DNA of 64,000 bases, from the IMG/VR virus record IMGVR_UViG_3300025137_000028, positions 1 through 64,000 of that record. One strand, given 5' to 3'. Positions 35,726 to 44,686 of this stretch are shown piece after piece. The notes beneath the pieces were generated by a model. It did not search any database, had not been told where the DNA came from, and saw only the letters and a list, made by a program, of their open reading frames with translations. Position 1 is the stretch's first letter. The number at the start of each line of letters is the position of its first letter. A program made the position numbers and the translations under genes. The stretch is from a virus.

Positions 35726-36856
35726 ATGGCCGAAACAGAAAAACAAGTAGAGGCGTTAGAAAAGGAAATTAGCGAAGCGGGAAATCCGAACGCTGATGCT
35801 CCAAAAAAGAATGCTGTAGCGGCAGAACCAAGCCCATTGAAAAATGACGCTGAGGATCTAGGCGCACCAGTTGTTAAACCAACAGACAGCAATCCTAACG
35901 CAACTAAAAAAGTTAGTCAAGTTTCAGACGTTGTGTCAAAATCAAGTGCCGTTGGCTCAGAGCCATCACATTTGAAGACAGCAAAAGAAGGAACTGACGC
36001 AGAGAAATCAGAAAAAGACGACAAGGCAGAAGCAATGCACGACAAAGATGAGAAGAAAAAAGAAATGAAAGCAGGTTACAAAATGGAATCAGCTGACAAT
36101 TCTGAAGAATCTTATGATGTTAAAGCAGACGTTGACGCATTAGTCGGAGATTCTGATCTATCTGAAGAGTTTAAAGAAAAGGCTGCTACTATTTTTGAAG
36201 CTGCTATTAAATCTAAAGTGAAAGCTGAAACAGCTAAACTTGAAGAAGAATACGCTAAAAAATTAGAAGAAAGCCAAGAATCTTTCAAAGGTGAATTAAG
36301 CGAAAAAGTTGACTCATATCTAAACTACGTTGTAGAAGAGTGGATGAAAGAAAATGAAATCGCTATTGAAAGAGGAATCAAAGGTGAGATCGCTGAAGAC
36401 TTTATCGGTGGTCTTAAAAAACTATTTGAAGATCATTACATTGATGTTCCAGATGAAAAATATAACGTCTTGGAAGATCAAGCTTCTAAAATAGAAGTCT
36501 TAGAGAAGAAACTTAACGAAGAAATCGAAAAGAATGTTGACCTTCATAAGAGTAACAGTGAGTTAAAAAGACAAGACATCATAGATGAAATGTCAACTGA
36601 CCTTGCTGATACTGCTAAAGAAAAGTTTGACGGACTTATTGAATCAGTTGAGTATTCTACTGAGAACGACTTTAGAAAAAAAGTAGTGACAATCAAAGAG
36701 TCTTACTTTGGTGATAAACAAGAAGTTAAAAGTGATGATATAGATGATGTAGCGGCAGGCGGTGAACTAACTGAAAATGTTGATTTATCGAATGCTATGG
36801 CTGCTTATACCGCCGCTATTAAAAAAACAAAAGACATTAAATTGTCTAAAAAATAA
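35726..36856 (+). CDS. 22: Prohead scaffold protein gp22
   Basis: 376 residues, longer than T4's 269. The N-terminal third is low-complexity and Lys/Glu/Pro/Asp-rich, followed by the scaffold coiled-coil region: VDALVGDSDLSEEFKEKAAT, IFEAAIKSKVKAETAKLEEE, YLNYVVEEWMKENEIAIERG, IKGEIAEDFIGGLKKLFEDH. The VEEWMKENE/IAIE..I..E segment is typical of gp22. It assembles the core on which gp23 polymerises and is then degraded by gp21. Starts with GAGGAGATT before the ATG. Confidence 0.93.
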   Translation: MAETEKQVEALEKEISEAGNPNADAPKKNAVAAEPSPLKNDAEDLGAPVVKPTDSNPNATKKVSQVSDVVSKSSAVGSEPSHLKTAKEGTDAEKSEKDDKAEAMHDKDEKKKEMKAGYKMESADNSEESYDVKADVDALVGDSDLSEEFKEKAATIFEAAIKSKVKAETAKLEEEYAKKLEESQESFKGELSEKVDSYLNYVVEEWMKENEIAIERGIKGEIAEDFIGGLKKLFEDHYIDVPDEKYNVLEDQASKIEVLEKKLNEEIEKNVDLHKSNSELKRQDIIDEMSTDLADTAKEKFDGLIESVEYSTENDFRKKVVTIKESYFGDKQEVKSDDIDDVAAGGELTENVDLSNAMAAYTAAIKKTKDIKLSKK

Positions 36857-36879
36857 TAAAATAGAGGGAGAAAACAAAA

Positions 36880-38232
36880 ATGTTTTTATCTGAACAAGTA
36901 GAAAAAAAATGGCAGCCAGTCCTAGAGCATCCTGATTTACCAAAAATCAATGATTCTTACAGACGTGCCGTTACAAGCGTAATCTTGGAAAACCAAGAGA
37001 AAAGTTTAAGAGAAGATAAGGCGTTCATCTCGGAAGCTGCCCCTGCTAACGCAACAGGCGCTAACGTTGACAATTGGGATCCAATCCTAATTTCATTAGT
37101 AAGAAGAGCAATGCCAAATCTTATCGCATATGACATATGTGGAGTACAACCAATGACTGGTCCAACTGGTTTAATATTTGCTATGAGAAGCAGATACACA
37201 AGCCAAACTGGAACAGAAGCGATGTTTGACGAAGCTGATACAGATTTCTCTAGTAGAAATGCTGCTGGTGACTCAACAACAAATACTGGTGTAACTGAAC
37301 AAAGAGGTACTAACCCAGCAATTCTTAACGACAGCCCAACAGCTGGACAAGAATATTCAACTGGTCAAGGTATGACAAGAGCTTACGGCGAAGCATTAGG
37401 TGATTCATCTAACAATGCTTTTGCTGAAATGGCTTTCTCAATTGAGAAATCAACTGTGACTGCTAGAAGTAGAGCTCTTAAAGCTGAGTACACAATGGAA
37501 TTAGCCCAAGACTTAAAAGCTATCCATGGTTTAGACGCTGAGACTGAATTGGCTAACATCCTATCTGCTGAGATCCTTGCTGAGATCAACAGAGAAGTTG
37601 TAAGAACAATTTACATCAATGCTGAAAAAGGTGCTTCTGCTAACACTGGTACAATTAACACAACAACTGAAGGTATCTTTGATTTAGATACAGACTCTAA
37701 CGGAAGATGGTCTGTTGAAAGATTTAAAGGTCTTATGTTCCAAGTTGAGAGAGAAGCTAACGCTATCGCTCAAAGAACAAGAAGAGGAAAAGGAAATATC
37801 CTTATTACTTCTTCGGACGTTGCGTCTGCTTTACAAATGGCAGGTGTACTAGACTATGCTCCAGCATTAAACAACAACCTAAACGTTGACGACACAGGCA
37901 ATACTTTTGCTGGTGTATTAAACGGTAGATACAAAGTATACATTGACCCATATGCTGCTAACCAAACTGGTAAGCAATATTTTGTGGTTGGTTACAAAGG
38001 TACTTCACCGTATGACAGTGGTTTATTCTACTGCCCATATGTACCACTACAAATGGTTAGAGCCGTTGGACAAGACACATTCCAACCTAAAATCGGTTTC
38101 AAAACAAGATATGGTTTACAAGCCAATCCTTTTGCTGAAGCTGGTTCAGGTGATAATGCTGTTATCAATGGTTCTGGAAATGCTAACGCTAACAGATACT
38201 ACAGAAGAGTACAAGTTACAAACTTAATGTAA
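36880..38232 (+). CDS. 23: Major capsid protein gp23
   Basis: 450 residues (T4 521 before cleavage). After an N-terminal delta region come PILISLVRRAMPNLIAYDIC and GVQPMTGPTGLIFAMRSRYT, then TGQGMTRAYGEALGDS, the conserved gp23 core. The second half includes GKGNILITSSDVASALQMAG and YKVYIDPYAANQTGKQYFVV, GYKGTSPYDSGLFYCPYVPL, all diagnostic. A protease site would lie near residue 45-60 (AFISEAAPANATG). The gene is followed by a strong terminator. Confidence 0.97.
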   Translation: MFLSEQVEKKWQPVLEHPDLPKINDSYRRAVTSVILENQEKSLREDKAFISEAAPANATGANVDNWDPILISLVRRAMPNLIAYDICGVQPMTGPTGLIFAMRSRYTSQTGTEAMFDEADTDFSSRNAAGDSTTNTGVTEQRGTNPAILNDSPTAGQEYSTGQGMTRAYGEALGDSSNNAFAEMAFSIEKSTVTARSRALKAEYTMELAQDLKAIHGLDAETELANILSAEILAEINREVVRTIYINAEKGASANTGTINTTTEGIFDLDTDSNGRWSVERFKGLMFQVEREANAIAQRTRRGKGNILITSSDVASALQMAGVLDYAPALNNNLNVDDTGNTFAGVLNGRYKVYIDPYAANQTGKQYFVVGYKGTSPYDSGLFYCPYVPLQMVRAVGQDTFQPKIGFKTRYGLQANPFAEAGSGDNAVINGSGNANANRYYRRVQVTNLM

Positions 38233-38251
38233 TATTTGTTTACAATCTTAT

Positions 38252-38282
38252 AAAAAGGGGGCTTTATGCCCCCTTTTTTTTT
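38252..38282 (+). terminator. Rho-independent terminator after gene 23
   Basis: AAAAAGGGGGC, loop TTTAT, then GCCCCC followed by nine T. A six-base-pair GC stem flanked by A-tract and T-tract, so the structure could work in both directions. It closes the head gene block. Confidence 0.95.
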
Positions 38283-38287
38283 GGTCG

Positions 38288-38295
38288 CATAAATA
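38288..38295 (+). promoter_or_regulatory. Variant late box CATAAATA after terminator
   Basis: One mismatch from TATAAATA, directly after the T-tract of the terminator and about 28 bases before the next ATG. Restarts transcription behind the terminator. Confidence 0.5.
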
Positions 38296-38322
38296 AATTA
38301 AACACATATGATAGGAAGAATA

Positions 38323-38553
38323 ATGAACTACAAATTTACAGCAATTATAATTGTATTATTTGTATTATTTACACTGTTAGTTTCTGATAAAAAAGAAACT
38401 AATTATTTCTGGTTTGTGCCTGGTGTTGATTTAGAGAAAAAGATATTAGAGAAAAAACAAGAACAAGAAAACTTGACTGAAACTGAGAAGAAAATGGAAA
38501 AGGTAGCCACTGAGAAAGAGTGGGAAGAAGTAGATAAAAAAACAGATAAATAG
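38323..38553 (+). CDS. Small membrane-anchored protein (76 aa)
   Basis: An N-terminal segment, FTAIIIVLFVLFTLLV, forms a single membrane helix, followed by a charged, coiled-coil-like C-terminal domain (LEKKILEKKQEQENLTETEK) rich in Lys and Glu. The start is the ATG following AGGAAGAATA; an ATG 15 bases earlier lacks a site. The layout (N-in signal anchor, periplasmic coiled coil) is that of an inner-membrane spanin, but it is shorter than usual and no companion lipoprotein is adjacent. Membrane topology is seen; function is a guess. Confidence 0.55.
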   Translation: MNYKFTAIIIVLFVLFTLLVSDKKETNYFWFVPGVDLEKKILEKKQEQENLTETEKKMEKVATEKEWEEVDKKTDK

Positions 38554-38557
38554 TAGT

Positions 38558-39181
38558 ATGACAACTATTAACAGTTATAATAGACAACCAACAAAACTTG
38601 ATTATGCGTCACCAACGCAGTTTAAGTTTAGTATAATTAAGTTACCTAAAGTAGAGTTTTTTGTGACAGACATTAATTTGCCTGGCATAGAATTAGCTTC
38701 ATTAACACAAAACACTACACTTAAACAAATACCTATACCTGGTAATGATCTACAATACGATCCACTAACACTATCATTTATGGTAGATGAAAACTTTGAA
38801 AACTACCAAGAAATACATGGTTGGTTAGTTGGATTAGGTTATCCTAGAGACAATTCAGAATTTAGAAATCTAGCTCAATCAGGTAATGATAGATTTCCTA
38901 ACTCTTCTCAAAGTGTAAGTACAGAGATAGGTAAAGTTAAATATAAGGCTGCTCAAGCAGGTGGTACTTATAGTGACGCTACTCTTACTACTTTAACAAG
39001 TAAAAATAATTCACAATTAGAAGTAAGATTTAGAGACATATATCCTACTAAATTGTCAGGATTAGCATTTACACAACAAGCAGGTGATATAAATTATCTT
39101 ACTGCTACTGTTGATTTTAATTATTTGGTTTATGACTTTGCTACTGTAGGTAACAGTAGAACAAGTGTGACTACAAGCTAA
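38558..39181 (+). CDS. Tail-tube-fold protein, gp19 paralog-like
   Basis: 207 residues. PTQFKFSIIKLPKVEFFVTD, INLPGIELASLTQNTTLKQI, PIPGNDLQYDPLTLSFMVDE, NFENYQEIHGWLVGLGYPRD: the same order of elements as gp19 in this window (N-x-F-K, IPAMN, G-x-x-x-x-x-x-x-x-x-x-V, F-x-x-W). It probably builds a tube-related cap, initiator or baseplate component such as a gp54/gp48-type or gp3-type role; I cannot say which. It lies outside the main tail block, next to the terminator. Confidence 0.65.
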   Translation: MTTINSYNRQPTKLDYASPTQFKFSIIKLPKVEFFVTDINLPGIELASLTQNTTLKQIPIPGNDLQYDPLTLSFMVDENFENYQEIHGWLVGLGYPRDNSEFRNLAQSGNDRFPNSSQSVSTEIGKVKYKAAQAGGTYSDATLTTLTSKNNSQLEVRFRDIYPTKLSGLAFTQQAGDINYLTATVDFNYLVYDFATVGNSRTSVTTS

Positions 39182-39187
39182 CCAAAC

Positions 39188-39216
39188 TTTACATTTTTAA
39201 AGTTTTGTGTTATAAT
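39188..39216 (+). promoter_or_regulatory. Sigma70-like promoter, extended -10
   Basis: TTTACA, 17-base spacer, TATAAT, with TGT directly before the -10 box (extended). It lies about 20 bases before the carbamoyltransferase ATG; ATGAGG serves as ribosome-binding site. Indicates host-polymerase transcription starting here. Confidence 0.8.
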
Positions 39217-39234
39217 GAAAGAAAATGAGGTTAT

Positions 39235-40845
39235 ATGATTATTATAGGATTAAATAGACATCACAACGGAAATGCCTGTATTTTAGAAGATGGCAAAATC
39301 ACTTATTCAACCGAAGAAGAAAGATTAAATCGTCACAAATACGAGGGCTCACCTTTTTTAAATTTACTAAAAATTAAAGACTTAGCACCACATATAGATG
39401 GTGTAGCTATTGCTGGTTTTGATGGCTTAGTACCATTTGAAAGAAATACAGATATTAATTTCTATGAAATGTTTTTTAACAGATTGTATAAAAATAAATT
39501 TGTAAATAGAACTTATGATAAAGTTCATCATCTAACACATGCTGCTGGTGCTTTTTACAACTCTGGTTTTGAAGAGGCAATATCTGTTGTATTTGATGGT
39601 GACGGCTCTTTTTTTAAAGAAGGTATAGAAAAATATTCTGCTTTTCATTGTAAACATCCTTACGACATAAACAAATTAGAAAAAGAATTTTTTGATTATG
39701 ATGAACCATACAGTAAAACAAATACTCTAAGTTTAGGTAATTACTTCGCTGCTATAGCAGATCATTTTGGAATGAATCCTTTATTTGACGCAGGTAAAGT
39801 TATGGCACTTGCTTCTTATGGCAAAAATATTATAGAAGACTTTGATAGTTTTTTTGATCACAATTATTTTATAGAACCTAGAGTAGTTAGAATGAGTTGT
39901 TTAAATCAAAATCACCCTATGTTTGAGAAAACTAGATTAATGAATGATTTTCAGGCGTCTGCTGATTTAGCATTAACAGTACAAACACTTACTGAAAATA
40001 AAATGATTAAAAAAATACATGATTTAATAGATAAACATAATGTAAAAAATATCTGTTTATCAGGTGGCTATGCTTTAAATTGTGTTGCTAATTTTAAGTT
40101 AAGACAAAGTTTACCTGAAGATATAAACTTGTATGTAGAACCTGTATCACATGACGCTGGTACGGCAATAGGGGCTGCTAAATTATTATACCATGAACTG
40201 AGAAGTATAGAAGGTATAAAAGATGATCCTATTATACCTCAAACAACAATTAAATATGGGTTTCAAAATTATTATCCTAACTCATATGATTTTGCTAGAT
40301 TTAAAAAAACAAAGGTTACAAATAAAGATGTAGCAAAAAAATTATCAGAAAATAAGATAGTTGCTTTGTTTAAGGGTAAATCAGAGTTAGGTCCTAGAGC
40401 ATTAGGCAATAGAAGTATATTGTTTAATCCTAATAATTCAAAAGCAAAAGACACTGTAAACAAAGTTAAAAATAGAGAATCTTATAGACCTTTTGCTGGC
40501 ACAATATTACATGAAGATTGTAAACAGTATTTTGACATGAACGTATTAGATGAGTCGCCATTTATGATGTATGCTGTAAAAGCAAAAAATTATTCTTTAA
40601 AAGGCATTAGACATGTTGACGGAACTTGTAGAATACAAACTTTAAAAAAAGAACAAGACACTGTTTTTTATGACTTAATAAAAGAGTTTAAACAAATAAC
40701 AAATATACCTTGTTTATTAAATACATCATTTAACTTATCAGGTGACCCAATGGTAGAAACGTTAGATGACGCTGTAAAAACATTTGAAAACTCAGAGATA
40801 GATTGTTTATATTTACCTGAGTTATATATATTACTAGAAAAATAA
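39235..40845 (+). CDS. Carbamoyltransferase (NodU/CmcH/TobZ family)
   Basis: 536 residues. N-terminal domain: MIIIGLNRHHNGNACILEDG, STEEERLNRHKYEG, and the metal/carbamoyl-adenylate site HHLTHAAGAFYNSGFEEA with VVFDGDGSFF. C-terminal YrdC-like-linked domain: KGKSELGPRALGNRSILFNP, NRESYRPFAGTILHEDC, NTSFNLSGDPMVETLDDA. The family transfers carbamoyl from carbamoyl phosphate onto hydroxyl groups of sugars or antibiotics via carbamoyl-AMP. Acceptor here unknown; carbamoylated DNA base, sugar or host glycan are possibilities. Behind its own sigma70 promoter; 10 bases before uvsY. Confidence 0.88.
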   Translation: MIIIGLNRHHNGNACILEDGKITYSTEEERLNRHKYEGSPFLNLLKIKDLAPHIDGVAIAGFDGLVPFERNTDINFYEMFFNRLYKNKFVNRTYDKVHHLTHAAGAFYNSGFEEAISVVFDGDGSFFKEGIEKYSAFHCKHPYDINKLEKEFFDYDEPYSKTNTLSLGNYFAAIADHFGMNPLFDAGKVMALASYGKNIIEDFDSFFDHNYFIEPRVVRMSCLNQNHPMFEKTRLMNDFQASADLALTVQTLTENKMIKKIHDLIDKHNVKNICLSGGYALNCVANFKLRQSLPEDINLYVEPVSHDAGTAIGAAKLLYHELRSIEGIKDDPIIPQTTIKYGFQNYYPNSYDFARFKKTKVTNKDVAKKLSENKIVALFKGKSELGPRALGNRSILFNPNNSKAKDTVNKVKNRESYRPFAGTILHEDCKQYFDMNVLDESPFMMYAVKAKNYSLKGIRHVDGTCRIQTLKKEQDTVFYDLIKEFKQITNIPCLLNTSFNLSGDPMVETLDDAVKTFENSEIDCLYLPELYILLEK

Positions 40846-40855
40846 TGGAGATATA

Positions 40856-41284
40856 ATGACACTTGAAGAACTACAAGACTTGGCTGAAAAAGACCTCAAA
40901 ATAAACGATACTGAACTAGATTTAGAATCATTAAAAACTCCTCAGTTACATAACAAATATATGAAACACTTAACAAAGTTTAAGTTGATGTTAAGTAAAT
41001 CAGAGGCTGATTATAGAACAATGAAAAGAGAAAAATGGGAATACTATACAGGCAAAGCACCTGCTGAAGTATATGCTGTAAAACCTTTTGATTTAAAAAT
41101 TATGAGAACTGATTTAGACAAATATTTAGATTCAGATATAGATTTACAAAGAGCAAAACAAAAAGTAGATTACTTAGAAACAGTTATTGATTTTTTAGAT
41201 AGAACAATAAGAGGTATATCAAACCGAGGATTTACAATAAAAAATGCTATTGACTGGCGTAAGTTTACTAGTGGTGCTATTTAA
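40856..41284 (+). CDS. uvsY: Recombination mediator UvsY
   Basis: 142 residues (T4 137). N-terminal MTLEELQDLAEKDLKINDTE, then LHNKYMKHLTKFKLMLSKSE; the segment EYYTGKAPAEVYAVKPFDLK corresponds to T4 DYYSGRGDGDEF. The end, LETVIDFLDRTIRGISNRGF then TIKNAIDWRKFTSG, matches T4's GALDAIKSRGFAIKHIQDMRAFEAG. UvsY loads the UvsX recombinase onto gp32-coated ssDNA. Next gene starts within its stop codon. Confidence 0.92.
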   Translation: MTLEELQDLAEKDLKINDTELDLESLKTPQLHNKYMKHLTKFKLMLSKSEADYRTMKREKWEYYTGKAPAEVYAVKPFDLKIMRTDLDKYLDSDIDLQRAKQKVDYLETVIDFLDRTIRGISNRGFTIKNAIDWRKFTSGAI

Positions 41285-42006
41285 TGACAAACTACTGGTA
41301 TTACTGGCACTTTAAGTCCGTTGTCTCAAAAGAAAACTGTAATCGCATATTAGAGTTAGGTAAAGAAAAACTAGCAAGACAACAATTAAGTGGTAAATCT
41401 ACAGCTGCTACTACAAAAGGCGGTAATACAAAAGATAAAATGGCAGAGGCTATTGCCCAATCAGACAAAACAGTACAAGAAACAAAAGATCAAAAGACTT
41501 ATGTAAGAGATAGTACAACTTGTTTTTTAAATGAACAATGGGTCTATGACATAATTCAACCTTTAGTAAGTCAAGCAAATACAAATGCTGGTTGGGATTA
41601 TGATTATGATTACTTTGAATCTGTACAATTTACAAAATATGATCCAGGTCAATTTTATGGCTGGCACCATGATGGTGGCTCATGTAAACATTCAGCTTAT
41701 AAGTTTAAACATGACTATACACCAAGTGATGGTTTTCAACACACTAACAATCAAAAAATGGCTAATAAAGTTAGAAAGTTAAGTTTTACATTAAACTTAG
41801 TTGATGGTGATGAATATGCTGGTGGTGATTTAAAATTTGATTATGGTCCTCATAGTGATGGTGAGAGATTTAATACCTGTACTGAAATAAGACCACAAGG
41901 TTCAGCAATAGTATTTCCTAGTTATATGTATCATCAAGTAACACCTGTAACTAAAGGCACAAGATATTCACTTGTAAATTGGATAATAGGAAACCCATTT
42001 AGATGA
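41284..42006 (+). CDS. 2OG-Fe(II) oxygenase, prolyl-hydroxylase type
   Basis: 240 residues. Catalytic pattern is clear: YDPGQFYGWHHDGG with H128-x-D130, distal His217 in SYMYHQVTPV, and Arg227 in GTRYSLVNWIIG. The double-stranded helix includes RKLSFTLNLVDGDEYAGGDL and GSAIVFPSYM, like the P4Hc superfamily. The His-x-Asp is preceded by a Tyr/Phe-rich strand (ESVQFTKYDP). Similar proteins in marine phages have unknown substrates. Directly followed by another oxygenase (ATGA overlap) and UvsW. Confidence 0.85.
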   Translation: MTNYWYYWHFKSVVSKENCNRILELGKEKLARQQLSGKSTAATTKGGNTKDKMAEAIAQSDKTVQETKDQKTYVRDSTTCFLNEQWVYDIIQPLVSQANTNAGWDYDYDYFESVQFTKYDPGQFYGWHHDGGSCKHSAYKFKHDYTPSDGFQHTNNQKMANKVRKLSFTLNLVDGDEYAGGDLKFDYGPHSDGERFNTCTEIRPQGSAIVFPSYMYHQVTPVTKGTRYSLVNWIIGNPFR

Positions 42007-42713
42007 AACACGAATATTCAATAAAATATGCTAACGAAGGATACGCTGTTATAAAAAATTATTTAAATGATCAAACTAAAAATTTGTTATTTAATCATAC
42101 ATTGTTAAAAAGACAAGTTAGTAGATATATGTGGAAAGAAAAACAAAAATTATTTTCGCCATATATGTATGGTTATCCTTTTGGTGATGTTCAGGTTAAA
42201 GGTAGTTATTGTCACTATTCAGATCCTATATTTGAGTCTTTACTTTATAGTAGTACAAAAGACATGTCAAATTATACAAATAAAAAATTACATCCTACTT
42301 ATACCTATTATCGTGTATATGAACCAGGTGCTGTTATGAAAGAACATGTAGATAGAGATAGTTGTAAACATTCTATGACATTGTGTTTAGGCTATACAGA
42401 TAAAGTCTGGCCGATATACCTTGAAGGCACACCTATAAATTTAGAGCCAGGTGATTTATTAGTTTATAGAGGTGATAAATTAAAACATTGGCGTGATCCT
42501 TTACCAAGTGGTTATCACTCACAAGTATTTTTACATTATATTGAAGAAGGTGCTGAAAATTGGGAAAGAGATAAGTTTGATACTAGACCTTTATTAATGT
42601 TAGATGGAAGATTTAAAACTTGGTCTGATAAAGGGTTGCCAACTGATAAAAATATAATGGAATATTTAAAACAATCTGAATATGACTACAACAAGATACA
42701 TAATAATAGATAA
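42003..42713 (+). CDS. 2OG-Fe(II) oxygenase-like protein
   Basis: 236 residues. TYYRVYEPGAVMKEHVDRDS holds H115-x-D117, then SMTLCLGYTDKVWPIYLEG; LEPGDLLVYRGDKLKHWRDP carries His162. The third element (RDP, then FLHYIEEG) fits the family. It is the second of two adjacent oxygenase genes and overlaps uvsW by 32 bases. Function unknown; the second pair member may act on the same or a related substrate. Confidence 0.75.
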   Translation: MKHEYSIKYANEGYAVIKNYLNDQTKNLLFNHTLLKRQVSRYMWKEKQKLFSPYMYGYPFGDVQVKGSYCHYSDPIFESLLYSSTKDMSNYTNKKLHPTYTYYRVYEPGAVMKEHVDRDSCKHSMTLCLGYTDKVWPIYLEGTPINLEPGDLLVYRGDKLKHWRDPLPSGYHSQVFLHYIEEGAENWERDKFDTRPLLMLDGRFKTWSDKGLPTDKNIMEYLKQSEYDYNKIHNNR

Positions 42714-44172
42714 AAAAAACGAAGTCTATCTCAAAATAGAAGCGGATGCTGATATTAGAAGAGAGTTAGGTGAATACTTTACATTTGAGGTGCCTGGGTT
42801 TAAGTTTATGCCTCAGTATAGAAGTAGAGTATGGGACGGTAAAATTAGATTGTTTTCATATGCTTCAGGTCAAATATATACAGGTTTATATCCTTATGTA
42901 GTAAATTGGTGTAACGAAAATAAAGTACAAATAGTTGATGGTACAAAAATAAAAGACACTGATATAGACGAAAGTAAATTAGACAATCTTATTAAAGCGC
43001 TTAAGTTACCACACGAAGTTAGAGATTATCAAAGAGAAGCATTTAAACATTCAATAGAAAAAAATCGTTGTTTACTAGTATCGCCTACTGCTTCAGGCAA
43101 ATCACTTATCATATATTTGATGTTAATATTTAATTTATTAAGATTAAAAGATACTAAACAAGATAAGATATTAATAATAGTACCTACAACATCACTAGTA
43201 GAACAATTATATAAAGACTTTAAAGATTATGGGTATAATAGTGACAGAAACGTACATAGAATATATCAAGGACATGATAAAGATACAAATAAAAGAGTAA
43301 TTATATCAACATGGCAGTCGATCTATAAGTTGCCAAAAGTATGGTTTAAACAGTTTGGCATGGTCATAGGTGACGAAGCACACTTATTTAAGGCAGTTAG
43401 TCTATCAAAAATAATGACTAAACTAGAAACTTGTAAATACAGAGTAGGTTTGACAGGTACACTTGATGGCACTAAGACACATAAGTTAGTATTAGAGGGT
43501 CTATTTGGTACAGTTAACAAAGTCGTATCTACAAGTGAATTACAAGAAAAGAAACAATTAGCTGAATTAAAGATAATGTGTCTAGTATTACAACATGATA
43601 AAACTTCACGTCATTTTTTAAAAGATAAAACATATCAGGAAGAAATGGATTATCTTGTTTCAAATACTGCTAGGAATAAATACATACGGAATTTGTGCTT
43701 ATCATTAAGAGGCAACTCACTTTGTCTATTTCAATATGTTGAAAAACACGGCGAAATCCTAAAGAAGTTAATCGAAGAAAAGGCAGGAGACCGTAAAATA
43801 TTTTTCATCTATGGAGGAGTAGAAGCACATGAACGAGAACAAGTTAGAGCCATTACAGAGAAGTCGGATAACGCAATTATTATCGCTTCTTACGGCACCT
43901 TTAGCACTGGTATTAATATCCGTAACTTACACAATATTGTTTTTAGTAGCCCTAGTAAAAGTCCTATAAGAGTTTTACAATCTATCGGTAGAGGATTGCG
44001 ACTAAAAGACAATAAACTAAACGCCACATTATACGACATATCAGACGATTTATCTTACAATGATAAAGAGAATTATACTCTAGCACACTTTAGAGAACGA
44101 ATAAATATATACAATGGTGAAAACTTTGATTATGAAATTCATAACATAGAGATAAAAAATGGCTCAAAATAA
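42682..44172 (+). CDS. uvsW: RNA-DNA/recombination helicase UvsW
   Basis: 496 residues. N-terminal domain like T4 UvsW: FKFMPQYRSRVWDGKIRLFS (T4 FNPRFRYGNWDGRIRLL). Helicase motifs: Walker A SPTASGKS (134-141), DEAH (231-234), RVGLTGTLDGTKTH (motif III region), GTFSTGINIRNLHNIVFSSP and LQSIGRGLRLKD (motifs V/VI). UvsW unwinds R-loops and branched DNA, switching T4 from origin- to recombination-dependent replication. The start lies 32 bases inside the preceding gene, without a clear Shine-Dalgarno. Confidence 0.95.
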   Translation: MTTTRYIIIDKKNEVYLKIEADADIRRELGEYFTFEVPGFKFMPQYRSRVWDGKIRLFSYASGQIYTGLYPYVVNWCNENKVQIVDGTKIKDTDIDESKLDNLIKALKLPHEVRDYQREAFKHSIEKNRCLLVSPTASGKSLIIYLMLIFNLLRLKDTKQDKILIIVPTTSLVEQLYKDFKDYGYNSDRNVHRIYQGHDKDTNKRVIISTWQSIYKLPKVWFKQFGMVIGDEAHLFKAVSLSKIMTKLETCKYRVGLTGTLDGTKTHKLVLEGLFGTVNKVVSTSELQEKKQLAELKIMCLVLQHDKTSRHFLKDKTYQEEMDYLVSNTARNKYIRNLCLSLRGNSLCLFQYVEKHGEILKKLIEEKAGDRKIFFIYGGVEAHEREQVRAITEKSDNAIIIASYGTFSTGINIRNLHNIVFSSPSKSPIRVLQSIGRGLRLKDNKLNATLYDISDDLSYNDKENYTLAHFRERINIYNGENFDYEIHNIEIKNGSK

Positions 44173-44590
44173 TAAAATAGAAATAAAGATAGTTAAACTT
44201 GTAAATGGTGATGACGTTGTTTGTGCTTTTCCTATAGAACAACTACCAGAAAAATCTCCATTAATTAGATTATTTAAACCTCTACAAATTAAATATGTAC
44301 CACAATTAACACCTGCTGGATTTAAAGATTATGTAGCACTAATAAAATGGGCTGCCTATACTCCTGATGTTGTTATTACTATCCCAAAAGATAAGATATT
44401 AACTATAACAAACGCAGGTAATGAAATGATAAAATCATACAATCACATCGCCAATGGGTATGATGATTTGAGAGTGCCGACTCGGGAGACAAATAAACAA
44501 TATGCTAGAGAAAAATTTAGTGATGAAGAACAGGAAGAAATAAATGAGTTGTTTCAGGACTTTGCTGAAGATAAGAAAACAATACATTAG
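44159..44590 (+). CDS. Hypothetical protein, possibly Sm-like fold (143 aa)
   Basis: MAQNNKIEIKIVKLVNGDDV and VVCAFPIEQL read like the first strands of a small Sm/LSm-type barrel (GDDVVC, then a long loop), followed by YVALIKWAAYTPDVVITIPK. The C-terminal third is a charged helix (REKFSDEEQEEINELFQDFA). The gene begins 14 bases inside uvsW. Similar short proteins neighbour uvsW in marine T4-like phages; function not known. Confidence 0.6.
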   Translation: MAQNNKIEIKIVKLVNGDDVVCAFPIEQLPEKSPLIRLFKPLQIKYVPQLTPAGFKDYVALIKWAAYTPDVVITIPKDKILTITNAGNEMIKSYNHIANGYDDLRVPTRETNKQYAREKFSDEEQEEINELFQDFAEDKKTIH

Positions 44591-44624
44591 CTTTAAGCAA
44601 TATTCTATAAACGGCTACACGCCC

Positions 44625-44652
44625 ATTATACATAAAATTTATTAAAAGTCAA
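44625..44652 (-). promoter_or_regulatory. Possible leftward sigma70-like promoter
   Basis: On the minus strand: TTGACT, 16-base spacer, TATAAT. No gene follows leftward; the direction is antisense to the preceding two genes. Its -35 box is part of an inverted repeat (GTCAATGTT...AACATTGAC) whose other arm carries the -35 of the rightward promoter. Confidence 0.45.
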
Positions 44653-44686
44653 TGTTGGTTTATTTGGCAAATATTACGCTAAAACA

